The notes below the pieces were generated by a model. The model made no database searches. It was given only the letters and a program-made list of their open reading frames with translations, and was not told the origin of the DNA. A DNA stretch of 33,069 nt from Steroidobacteraceae bacterium. Lineage in GTDB: Bacteria > Pseudomonadota > Gammaproteobacteria > Steroidobacterales > Steroidobacteraceae. The position numbers and the translations under genes are program-made. Positions 26,275 to 33,069 of this stretch are shown one piece after another; position 1 is the first letter of the stretch, and each line of letters starts with the position of its first letter. The stretch spans positions 1-33,069 of the forward strand of contig JAHCAN010000031.1 of NCBI GenBank assembly GCA_019634915.1, read 5' to 3'.

Positions 26275-27843
26275 TCACCGCATCCGGATGCGCGCCTGCG
26301 CGGCCCGCACCTCGTCCTCGGTGAAGACCGCGGCGAACGGGACCTCCGTCTCGAGGAAGTCCGCGACGTCACGCAAAGTGATGCCCAGGGATTGCATCTT
26401 CGCCGTGTCCATGTGGATCTGGTTGCTGGCGACGTCGCCGAAGAACTGCACGATGCTGCCGCCGCCGGGCGTGAAGCGTGCGTCGATGCGCCGGACGATC
26501 TCGTCGAGATAGTACCGGCCGCCGGGCTTCGGCTCACCCGGCATGCCGTGATCGGCCGCAACGGCGAGAACGTAGCGGCCGGCCCCGGCCTTGCGCTCGA
26601 TGATCCCCACGATGCGCGCGACCTGCCGATCGAGCTCCGCGAGCTCCTCCCTGATTTCGGCCGAAGCGGGACCGTATGCGTGGCCGACATAGTCGGGCCC
26701 CTTCAGGTTGACGAGCACCAGGTCCGTCACGTCATCGGCGCCGATCGGCGCAGCCTCGAGGACCGCGGCGAGCGCGTCTCCCTCGAACCGCTGGAACACC
26801 GCGGATGCGCGGAAGCTCGCCGGGCTCGAAATGTCATGGCCCAGCCAGGTACCGCCCGCTTCCGTCCAGTAACGGCGCGCGGTGAACGCCTCGAGAGCCT
26901 GCGGCATCCGGTAGCACTCCGCGTTCGTCTCCCAGCCGCCGTCGCCGGTCGCGCTGTAGCTGGCGGCGAGTACCGGGCGTGCGCCGATGACGCAGGCGCC
27001 ATGCCCCACGAGCCCCGCGGTCGCGCGGATCGCACCGCCCTGTCCGATGATGACGGCCTCGCCGTCCGTCTGGATGTTCCAGATATCGGCGAGCGTCAGC
27101 GCCATCATTTCGCCGGGATCCAGCCCGTCGTAGACGGCTTGCGGCTTGCCGGTGACGCGGTTGAAAAGATTGTTGACGGCGAGGCCGTGGACGCGCGGTT
27201 CGGCGCCGGTGCCGATGTTGGCGTGGCCGACCGCGGTCAGCGTCGGTACCGAGGTCACGTGCGCGTTGCCGAACCAGGCGCCCCCGCAGCGCAACCGCGA
27301 AAGCGTGGGCAGCACGTCGCGATACGTATCGAAATAATCCGCACGCGTGCCGTCGGCCACGAGCAGGACGATCACCCGCGGCCGCGCCGTGCCGGGCGCC
27401 AGCGCCTCGCGCAGTGACCGGCCGACAGCCGTGGCCGCGGGCACAGTGCCGAGAAGTTCGGCGAGCGTCGGGACGAGATCCTGTTGCGAGACGCGCTCAC
27501 CCGACACGAGGGTCCTGATGAACGGCGGACCGTACAGCAGCAGCGGGATGTGCGTGTCGTAGCTCCACGGCGAACCGTGCATGAACGCATAGAGCGGATT
27601 GCGGCCAACGACGAACTCCCCCTCGCGCGGCACGAAGAACAGCTGTCCGCTGCGTCCGGGGAAGTAGCCGCGGGCGACGGCCTCGAGCCAGGTCTCCCGC
27701 TGCGCGACAGTGGCAGCGACAGCCGATGTGCTCGCGGGCCCGGCGCCGGGCGCAGCGACTGGTCCTGCGGGCGCGACCGAGCGGCAGGCCGCGGCCGTGG
27801 CGACGACGATGGCGGCGAGGAACACCAGGCGCAGGGGTCTCAT
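26275..27843 (-). CDS. Alkaline-phosphatase-superfamily lipoprotein, circularly permuted
   Basis: A 522-aa predicted lipoprotein (signal to C20, weak lipobox TAAAC). Core motifs are those of PafA/SPAP-type phosphatases and phosphodiesterases: metal D164 in LLVADGTRADYFD, nucleophile T203 in TLTAVGHANIGTG, D384 and H388 in GPDYVGHAYGP, D431-H432 in AADHGMPG. The last metal ligand, H89 in MHGSPWSYDTHIPLLLYG, normally lies near the C-terminus after these motifs, followed by a DILPTL-type helix. Here that module (residues about 50-148, including VPTLAELLG) comes first, and the protein ends right after VPFAAVFTEDEVRAA, where the module should begin. All ligands are present, so a permuted active enzyme is plausible. 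ATG 27843 is fixed by the signal peptide. Substrate unknown; no Pho box upstream. Confidence 0.85.
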   Translation of the reverse strand: MRPLRLVFLAAIVVATAAACRSVAPAGPVAAPGAGPASTSAVAATVAQRETWLEAVARGYFPGRSGQLFFVPREGEFVVGRNPLYAFMHGSPWSYDTHIPLLLYGPPFIRTLVSGERVSQQDLVPTLAELLGTVPAATAVGRSLREALAPGTARPRVIVLLVADGTRADYFDTYRDVLPTLSRLRCGGAWFGNAHVTSVPTLTAVGHANIGTGAEPRVHGLAVNNLFNRVTGKPQAVYDGLDPGEMMALTLADIWNIQTDGEAVIIGQGGAIRATAGLVGHGACVIGARPVLAASYSATGDGGWETNAECYRMPQALEAFTARRYWTEAGGTWLGHDISSPASFRASAVFQRFEGDALAAVLEAAPIGADDVTDLVLVNLKGPDYVGHAYGPASAEIREELAELDRQVARIVGIIERKAGAGRYVLAVAADHGMPGEPKPGGRYYLDEIVRRIDARFTPGGGSIVQFFGDVASNQIHMDTAKMQSLGITLRDVADFLETEVPFAAVFTEDEVRAAQARIRMR

Positions 27844-27852
27844 CCAGCCTAC

Positions 27853-27858
27853 TTTATA
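27853..27858 (-). promoter_or_regulatory. Possible -10 of the phosphatase gene
   Basis: TATAAA on the minus strand ends 9 bases before the ATG at 27843, so the transcript would start about 3 nt upstream and be almost leaderless. No -35 or Pho repeats were found upstream. Weak call. Confidence 0.3.
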
Positions 27859-27917
27859 GGAATACGTCGGGCGCGGACCGGGCGAGCCCGGCCCCGGCCG
27901 CCCCTTTCCGGCTAATC

Positions 27918-27962
27918 CGCTCCGGTTTGCTGCTTCAGTAACTGGAACCTGCATCCGGAGCG
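27918..27962 (+). promoter_or_regulatory. Leader hairpin burying the Shine-Dalgarno of the calcium-repeat lipoprotein
   Basis: CGCTCCGG (27918-27925) and CCGGAGCG (27955-27962) form a perfect 8-bp stem. The right arm contains GGAG (27957-27960), the only Shine-Dalgarno candidate for ATG 27972. The loop can form a nested imperfect hairpin (TTCAGT / ACTGGAA). Opening of the stem would be needed for translation. Confidence 0.4.
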
Positions 27963-27971
27963 AGCCCAGTC

Positions 27972-30900
27972 ATGAATACCCGCCGCATCTCCGTGCGCAC
28001 TGCATTGCCGGCCCTGGCCGCCCTGCTCGTCGCGGGCTGCCTCGAAGAGAAAGTCGTGCTCGAGCAGCCCGCGCAATCGCCGGCGCCGCAGGCCGAGAGC
28101 CCCTTCACGCTCGCCGGCGCAACCTCGAGCGGCAACACGTCGATCCGCGTGACCTTCAGCGCGCCGGCCGGCGACAGCGCGCTCGATGCCGCGAACTACA
28201 AGGTCGTCGTCGACGACGCTTCGGCCGGCGTCCTCGCGGTCACCGGCGCGAGCTTCGCCGGCGATGCGCGCGATACGGTGGATCTCGCGACGCTGTCGCA
28301 GAACGGCGTGCGCTACCGCCTCACGGCAAGCAATGTCCGCGACGCCGACGACAGGCTGATCGCCGAGCCGCGCGTCGCGGATTTCACCGGCACGGCCGCC
28401 AGCGCCGGCGAGTTCGTCGACAGCGACGGCGACGGCCTCTACGACAGCGAGGAGCAGGCGGGCTGGATGGTGACCACGCTGGCGGTCAACGGCACGAGCA
28501 CGACCTGGCCCGTGACCAGCAACCCGCAGCTCGCCGACACCGACGGTGATGGCCTCGACGATGCCCTCGAGAAGCAGCTCGGCACCGATCCGCGCGACAG
28601 CGACACCGACGACGACGGCCTGACCGACTACCAGGAGTACGTCGAGATCTACAGCGATCCGGCGCGCCAGGACAGCGACGGCGACACGATCGCCGACGGC
28701 CGCGAGTTCAACTTCTTCAGGACCTCGCCGACGCAGAAGGACACCGACGGCGACCAGATTCCGGATGACGCCGAGATCCTGCTCGCCAACCGCAACGCGC
28801 GCGCCGCCGACCTGCCGTTGCCGTCGATCGACGTCGGCGACGTCGACCTGCGCCTCGACGTGCGTTTCGTCGCGACCAGCGCCGCGGGCACGCGCGTGCT
28901 CGAACAGAAATCCGCCGCGACGACGCTGGTGCAGTCGACGCGCAAGGCGTTCAGCAACACCGACTCGAACACCCACGAGATCATGGCCAAAGCGACAGTC
29001 GAGGCCGAATACTCGGCCAAGGCGGACTCGGCCGGCTATTCGGTCAAAGGCAGCGTCGAGGCCGGCTACACCGGGCAGTCGACCTCGAGCTTCACGCGCG
29101 AGTCGTCGAGCGAATCGCAGAAGTCGGTGGCGCGCACTTTCTCCAGCGACCAGGAGGTCTCGAACCAGGAAACCGTGCAGCGCTCGATCGAGCGCGCCTC
29201 GATGAGCGTCGCGGTACGCATCCGCAGCATCGGCAATATCGCCTTCAACATCGAGAACGTGCAGATCACGGCATTGCTGCAGGACCCGCACGACCCGACG
29301 AAGCTGATCCCGATCGCGACGCTGGTGCCCGACACGACCGCGGGCACGCCGAACCGCTTCTCGCTCGGCCCGCTGGTCCCGGAGCGCGGCCCGTTCGTGT
29401 TCCACAACGACCAGATCTTTCCGGCGCTGGTCGAGGACCTGATGCTCGATCCGCGTGGCCTCGTCTTCAAGATCTCGAATTTCGACCTGACCGACGAGGT
29501 CGGGCGCAATTTCGCGTTCACGTCCCAGGACATCAACGATCGCACGACGCCGCTGGTGATCGACTACGGCGGCGCCGACAGCGACCACGACGGCATCGGT
29601 GACGAGACCGACCGGTTCCGTGTCGCGACGAGCGCCGGGCGGCCCATGGAGGACACCAACGGCGACGGCGTGGTCGACTCGCGCGACCGGCGCATGGTCC
29701 GCGATTACGCGGGGCGCGCGACCGGCATCACGCTGCTCGAGGCACTCGAGGGCATCGTCGGCCTGCGCCACTACGACGAGGATACGACCCCCACCTCCAC
29801 GCTCACCCCCCTCGAGCTGGAAGGCAGCTATTCGACGCGCATGGTCGGGGGCGCGCGGGTCCTGTGGCGCGTGCGCTCGGTGTCGAAGGAACTCGGCAAT
29901 CCGCTGCGCCAATGGGAAGTCCTGACACCCGAGGGCATCGCACCGCGCAGCGGCGACATCAACGCGATCGTGATCGCACCCGAGCGCGGCATCACGCTCG
30001 CGAACGTCCAGGACCTCGACGACGACCGCATCCCGGCGCGCTGGGAGTACATCTACGGCTGCTCGGACAGCAGCACCGACACCGACAATGACGGCCTCGA
30101 CGACTATCAGGAGGTCTTCGGTGGCTGGGTGATCAACATCGCCGGCCGCGGCAGCTACCGCAGCTACTCGAGCTGCGCGCGCACCGACACGGATCTCGAC
30201 GGCCTCACCGACGTCGAAGAAGTCACGCGCAGGGTCGGCGGCATCGCGGCACCGACGGACCCGAGGAGCCCCGATACCGACGGCGACGGCATCTCCGACG
30301 CGGACGAGATCGGCGGCTACGTGGTCACACGCCGCTTCGGCGCACACGCGCAGGGCTCGACCTGCACCGAGCTCGCCCCGCCCGAAATGATCTGCACGTC
30401 GGACCCGCTCGATCCGGACACCGACGGCGACACGCTGAAGGACGGCGACGAGCGCACGCTCGGCACCGACCCCACCGTCAACGACGGCGACCGGGTCTTC
30501 GACGACGACGGCGACGGCCTGTCGAACTTCGAGGAGCTGCAGGGCTGGAACGTGACGTTCCGCCGCGCGAGCACCACGGCGCTCGTCGACGGCGCGCTCG
30601 TGACCTGCACGCCGCAGCAGGACGACATCCCCGAGTGCGACGGCGCGTACGAGCCGACCTCCGACCCGCTCGATCCCGATACCGATGACGACGGCGTGCC
30701 GGACAACCTGGAGAAACTGCACGGCCTGAATCCCCGCAATGCCGATACCGACGGCGACGGGCTGTCCGACCGCCGCGAACTCGACGGCATCAGCGGCAGC
30801 TGCAACGGCAACCCGATCGCCGTCACGACCGATCCGCTCGATGCGGACGGCGACGACGATCTGCTCGCCGACGGTGACGAGGTGCGCGCCTGGACCGATG

Positions 30901-31550
30901 GCTCCTGGGTGGTACGCGTCGCTGACCAGGCCCCCTATGCCGCCTGCCCGGATCCGGCGCAGGCCGACGCGGACCTGGATGACCTCGTCGATGGCGCCGA
31001 GCGGGCGCTGGCCGGCGGGCCGACCGATCCGGACAACTGGGACACCGATGGCGATGGCGTCAGCGACCAGCGCGAAGCGGACCCCGGTCGCCCGACCAAC
31101 CCGCTCGCCGAGGACCAGCTGCTCGACGTCCGCTACAACCAGATCGAGGCAGTGGGCACCTGCGAGGGCCCGCTGGACAATATCGGCGAGTTCATGGGCG
31201 GGTTCTGGATCCAGACGCCATCGGGTTCCGAGAGACTGTACTCGATGGACGAGGGACAGGCGCCGTTCGTGTACCGGCCAATGACGGTGGGCGATCTCAT
31301 TTCCGTTCCGGCCAATCGTAGCCGGCGGGTCACGCTGCGTGCCGGGCAGTTCGTCCGCCTCTACACGCAGGGACTCGCGGAGTGTGACCAGGTCTTCTGT
31401 GTGCTGGGCGGCTCCGGCAATGATGATCTCGCGGAAGTCGAGGCGAGGTACGACTACCCGGTCATGCAGAACACGCTGGAAGCCACCGAAAACACCTGCG
31501 GCAACGCCGACGGCCTGCGCACGACTTACAGCGTGACGGTGGTTCCGTGA
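27972..31550 (+). CDS. Large calcium-repeat lipoprotein with protective-antigen / binary-toxin B-like region
   Basis: A 1192-aa lipoprotein: signal peptide with lipobox LVAGC at C23. About 41-140 is an Ig-like beta domain. TSP3-type repeats (DSDGDGLYDSEE, DTDGDGLDD) occur at about 150-265, 536-570 and 700-1040; several run D-x-D-x-DG...E..GW.V, as at the start of anthrax protective antigen. Residues about 282-535 resemble its pore domain: hairpin strands at 339-351 and 356-367 alternate small/aromatic with polar residues (AKATVEAEYSAKA, YSVKGSVEAGYT), a Ser/Thr-rich stretch follows, then IRSIGNIAFNIENV and RTTPLVIDYGG. ITLLEALEGIVG (586-597) parallels the TLKEAL helix of the next toxin domain. 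No furin-like site and no receptor-binding domain were recognised; 1045-1192 is unidentified, Cys-containing. Host-directed toxin activity is not implied. Confidence 0.8.
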   Translation: MNTRRISVRTALPALAALLVAGCLEEKVVLEQPAQSPAPQAESPFTLAGATSSGNTSIRVTFSAPAGDSALDAANYKVVVDDASAGVLAVTGASFAGDARDTVDLATLSQNGVRYRLTASNVRDADDRLIAEPRVADFTGTAASAGEFVDSDGDGLYDSEEQAGWMVTTLAVNGTSTTWPVTSNPQLADTDGDGLDDALEKQLGTDPRDSDTDDDGLTDYQEYVEIYSDPARQDSDGDTIADGREFNFFRTSPTQKDTDGDQIPDDAEILLANRNARAADLPLPSIDVGDVDLRLDVRFVATSAAGTRVLEQKSAATTLVQSTRKAFSNTDSNTHEIMAKATVEAEYSAKADSAGYSVKGSVEAGYTGQSTSSFTRESSSESQKSVARTFSSDQEVSNQETVQRSIERASMSVAVRIRSIGNIAFNIENVQITALLQDPHDPTKLIPIATLVPDTTAGTPNRFSLGPLVPERGPFVFHNDQIFPALVEDLMLDPRGLVFKISNFDLTDEVGRNFAFTSQDINDRTTPLVIDYGGADSDHDGIGDETDRFRVATSAGRPMEDTNGDGVVDSRDRRMVRDYAGRATGITLLEALEGIVGLRHYDEDTTPTSTLTPLELEGSYSTRMVGGARVLWRVRSVSKELGNPLRQWEVLTPEGIAPRSGDINAIVIAPERGITLANVQDLDDDRIPARWEYIYGCSDSSTDTDNDGLDDYQEVFGGWVINIAGRGSYRSYSSCARTDTDLDGLTDVEEVTRRVGGIAAPTDPRSPDTDGDGISDADEIGGYVVTRRFGAHAQGSTCTELAPPEMICTSDPLDPDTDGDTLKDGDERTLGTDPTVNDGDRVFDDDGDGLSNFEELQGWNVTFRRASTTALVDGALVTCTPQQDDIPECDGAYEPTSDPLDPDTDDDGVPDNLEKLHGLNPRNADTDGDGLSDRRELDGISGSCNGNPIAVTTDPLDADGDDDLLADGDEVRAWTDGSWVVRVADQAPYAACPDPAQADADLDDLVDGAERALAGGPTDPDNWDTDGDGVSDQREADPGRPTNPLAEDQLLDVRYNQIEAVGTCEGPLDNIGEFMGGFWIQTPSGSERLYSMDEGQAPFVYRPMTVGDLISVPANRSRRVTLRAGQFVRLYTQGLAECDQVFCVLGGSGNDDLAEVEARYDYPVMQNTLEATENTCGNADGLRTTYSVTVVP

Positions 31551-31631
31551 GCGCCCGACACATGCCGGGGCTTGCACCCGCGGCCGGGGTCGCCGATTCT
31601 GTGTGCGTCGTGACGGCGTGGGGGGCCGGCA

Positions 31632-32201
31632 TTGCAGGGCCACGAAGAAGACATAACGCGCCTGCTCCACGAGTGGCACAGCGGCGATCGCGACGCGCTC
31701 GCGCGCCTGACGCCGGTCGTCTACGCGGAGCTGAAGCGGCTCGCCGAGCGCCTCTTCCGGCACGAATCGCCGGGACACACGCTGCAGCCGACCGCGCTGG
31801 TCAACGAGGCCTACGAGTCGCTGGCCCGCATGGACGTGCCGTGGCAGGACCGGCGGCATTTCTACGCGATCGCGGCACGCCTGATGCGCCGCATCCTGGT
31901 GAACCATGCGACCGCGAGGACCGCCGCGAAGCGCGGCGGGGGCGCGCGCAAAGTCACGCTCGACGAGCAGTCCGCGATGGTCGCGGGCCCCGATGAACAG
32001 CTGCTGGCGCTCGACCGGGCGCTCGAGGACATGGCAGGCTTCGATGCGCGCAAGGCCAATGTCGTCGAGCTGCATTACTTCGGCGGCCTGAGCTACGCCG
32101 AGACGGCGCAGGCGCTCGACATCTCGACCACGACCGTGCACGAAGAACTGCGCACCGCGCGCGCCTGGCTGCAGCAGCACCTCGGCGACGGCGGCATCTG
32201 A
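31632..32201 (+). CDS. RNA polymerase ECF sigma factor (kinase-linked TIGR02999-like family)
   Basis: A 189-aa sigma-70-type factor with region 2 (VVYAELKRLAERLFRHE ... HTLQPTALVNEAYESLARM ... RRHFYAIAARLMRRILVNHA) and region 4 (VVELHYFGGLSYAETAQALD then TTTVHEELRTARAWLQQHL). The wording of region 2 is that of the TIGR02999-type ECF group common in Xanthomonadales and Acidobacteria, which sits beside serine/threonine kinases instead of a classic anti-sigma factor. The start is TTG 31632: an in-frame stop at 31611 leaves no other upstream codon, and a G-run (31620-31625) can act as Shine-Dalgarno. It is 81 bp after the lipoprotein gene without a clear terminator, and its TGA overlaps the kinase ATG by one base. 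Confidence 0.92.
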   Translation: MQGHEEDITRLLHEWHSGDRDALARLTPVVYAELKRLAERLFRHESPGHTLQPTALVNEAYESLARMDVPWQDRRHFYAIAARLMRRILVNHATARTAAKRGGGARKVTLDEQSAMVAGPDEQLLALDRALEDMAGFDARKANVVELHYFGGLSYAETAQALDISTTTVHEELRTARAWLQQHLGDGGI

Positions 32202-33069
32202 TGACACCCGAGCGCTGGCGGCGCGTCGACTCGCTGTTCACGCGCTGCGCGGGTCTCGACTGCCACGCCCGCCAGGCGGTGCTCGACACCGAATGCGCGA
32301 CCGATCCGGCGCTGCGGCGGCTGGTCGAGGGCATGCTGGCTGCCGACGCCAGCGCCGAAGACCGGCTGCGCACGCTGATCGGCGAGAGCGCCGGGCTGGT
32401 CGACGTCGCCGCCGCGCCGCAGTGGCAGGGACGGATGCTCGGCGCCTATCGCATCGAACGCGAGATCGGTGCCGGCGGCATGGGCACCGTGTTCCTCGCC
32501 AGTCGCGCCGACGAAGCCTACGAGCGGCGCGTGGCGATCAAGGTGCTGAGCAATGTCTTCGCCTCAGCGGACGAGCGGCGCCGCTTCCTCGCCGAGCGGC
32601 AGATCCTCGCCGACCTCGCCCACCCGAACATCGCGCAGTTGCTCGACGGCGGCACCACGGCGGAGGGCACGCCGTATCTCGTGATGGAATACATCGAGGG
32701 CGTGCCGATCGACCGGTATTGCACCGATGCGCAGCTCACGCTCGAGGAACGCTTGCACCTGTTCCTGCGCGTCTGCGGCGCCGTGCAGTTCGCGCACCAG
32801 CGCCTCGTGATCCATCGTGATATCAAGCCCGGCAACATCCTGGTCACCGCCGACGGCACGCCGAAGCTGCTCGACTTCGGCATCGCCAAACTGCTCGATA
32901 CGACCGCCGCGACCGGCACGATCGCGCAGACGCTGCTCGGCGCGCGCCTGCTGACGCCGCAGCACGCCAGTCCCGAGCAGATTCGCGGCGAGCCGGTCAC
33001 CACGGCGAGCGACGTCTACAGCCTCGGCGTGCTGCTGTTTCGCCTGCTGACCGGCCGCTATCCGCACGA
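32201..33069 (+). CDS. Serine/threonine protein kinase (3' end cut by window)
   Basis: The frame from ATG 32201 stays open to the right edge (289 codons visible). About 75 N-terminal residues (MTPERWRRVDSLFTRCAGLD) form a helical segment typical of kinases in this sigma-linked family. The kinase domain follows: glycine loop IGAGGMGTVFLA (89-100), K114 in VAIKVL, Glu in AERQIL, catalytic loop HRDIKPGN (205-212, D207), DFG at 225-227, SPEQ in place of APE, and ASDVYSLGVLLF. All catalytic residues are present. The 1-bp TGATG overlap couples it to the sigma gene. A C-terminal WD40 or TPR region is usual in this family but lies outside the window. It probably controls the sigma factor by phosphorylation (inference). 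Confidence 0.95.
   Translation, partial: MTPERWRRVDSLFTRCAGLDCHARQAVLDTECATDPALRRLVEGMLAADASAEDRLRTLIGESAGLVDVAAAPQWQGRMLGAYRIEREIGAGGMGTVFLASRADEAYERRVAIKVLSNVFASADERRRFLAERQILADLAHPNIAQLLDGGTTAEGTPYLVMEYIEGVPIDRYCTDAQLTLEERLHLFLRVCGAVQFAHQRLVIHRDIKPGNILVTADGTPKLLDFGIAKLLDTTAATGTIAQTLLGARLLTPQHASPEQIRGEPVTTASDVYSLGVLLFRLLTGRYPH

Noticed and set aside
27844-27971. Pho box upstream of the phosphatase lipoprotein
   Set aside because: No 11-bp-spaced TGTCAC/CGTCAT-like pair was found upstream of its -10, so Pho control cannot be claimed despite the enzyme family.
27912-32207. 1431-codon minus-strand open frame opposite the calcium-repeat lipoprotein and sigma gene
   Set aside because: Antisense shadow: its repetitive VAVGV / VGVRIER wording is the complement of the DxDGDG repeats. 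The plus strand has a signal peptide, domains and coherent neighbours.

Overview
The window is a high-GC (about 70 % by eye), densely packed bacterial chromosome segment. Gene content and order point to a gammaproteobacterium near the Xanthomonadales / Nevskiales / Steroidobacterales: rpsB divergent from map-glnD-dapC-dapD, a succinylase-type lysine pathway, GTP-type PEP carboxykinase, DsbB, PhoB/PhoR/Pst, and an ECF sigma factor paired with a serine/threonine kinase. No rRNA, tRNA, CRISPR array, IS or prophage was found. The lineage is an inference from gene families, not from a database search.

Layout. (1) 1-8819: rpsB (partial, minus) faces away from map, glnD, dapC, a GGDEF/EAL protein and dapD. 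This joins N-terminal Met removal, PII/nitrogen signalling, two lysine/DAP steps and a c-di-GMP protein whose GGDEF motif is degenerate. (2) 8834-19246: a phosphate-starvation block, with pstS-pstC-pstA-pstB-phoU on the minus strand behind a Pho box, a porin behind an extended Pho box array, and phoB-phoR-phoU-dsbB further along. The lysine gene dapE sits between these two Pho groups on the opposite strand. Both Pho boxes have 11-bp direct repeats ending 10 bp before the -10, the same geometry as E. coli phoA. (3) 19295-23884: tsaB and a YoaA/DinG-type Fe-S helicase (minus), then pckG (plus). (4) 23885-24236: a 352-bp gap between convergent genes with unusual structure: a GC palindrome, a 6 x 10-bp repeat, a 73-bp near-palindrome with 21-bp perfect arms, and a 4 x 10-bp repeat. 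(5) 24237-27843 (minus): an adenylate cyclase-FHA protein, dusA and an alkaline-phosphatase-superfamily lipoprotein. (6) 27972-33069 (plus): a 1192-aa calcium-repeat lipoprotein, an ECF sigma factor and a serine/threonine kinase cut by the window edge.

Two genes stand out. The phosphatase lipoprotein (26275-27843) is circularly permuted: the HGSPWSYDTH / VPTLAELLG module that normally ends this family comes first, just after the lipobox, and the protein stops where that module should begin. The divergent lipoprotein (27972-31550) combines DxDxDG calcium repeats with a region resembling the pore-forming part of anthrax protective antigen and clostridial binary-toxin B components. That region includes a strictly alternating amphipathic beta-hairpin and a TLLEALEGIVG motif, here in a predicted Gram-negative outer-membrane lipoprotein. 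Both calls rest on recognising sequence patterns from memory and need structure prediction or profile searches.
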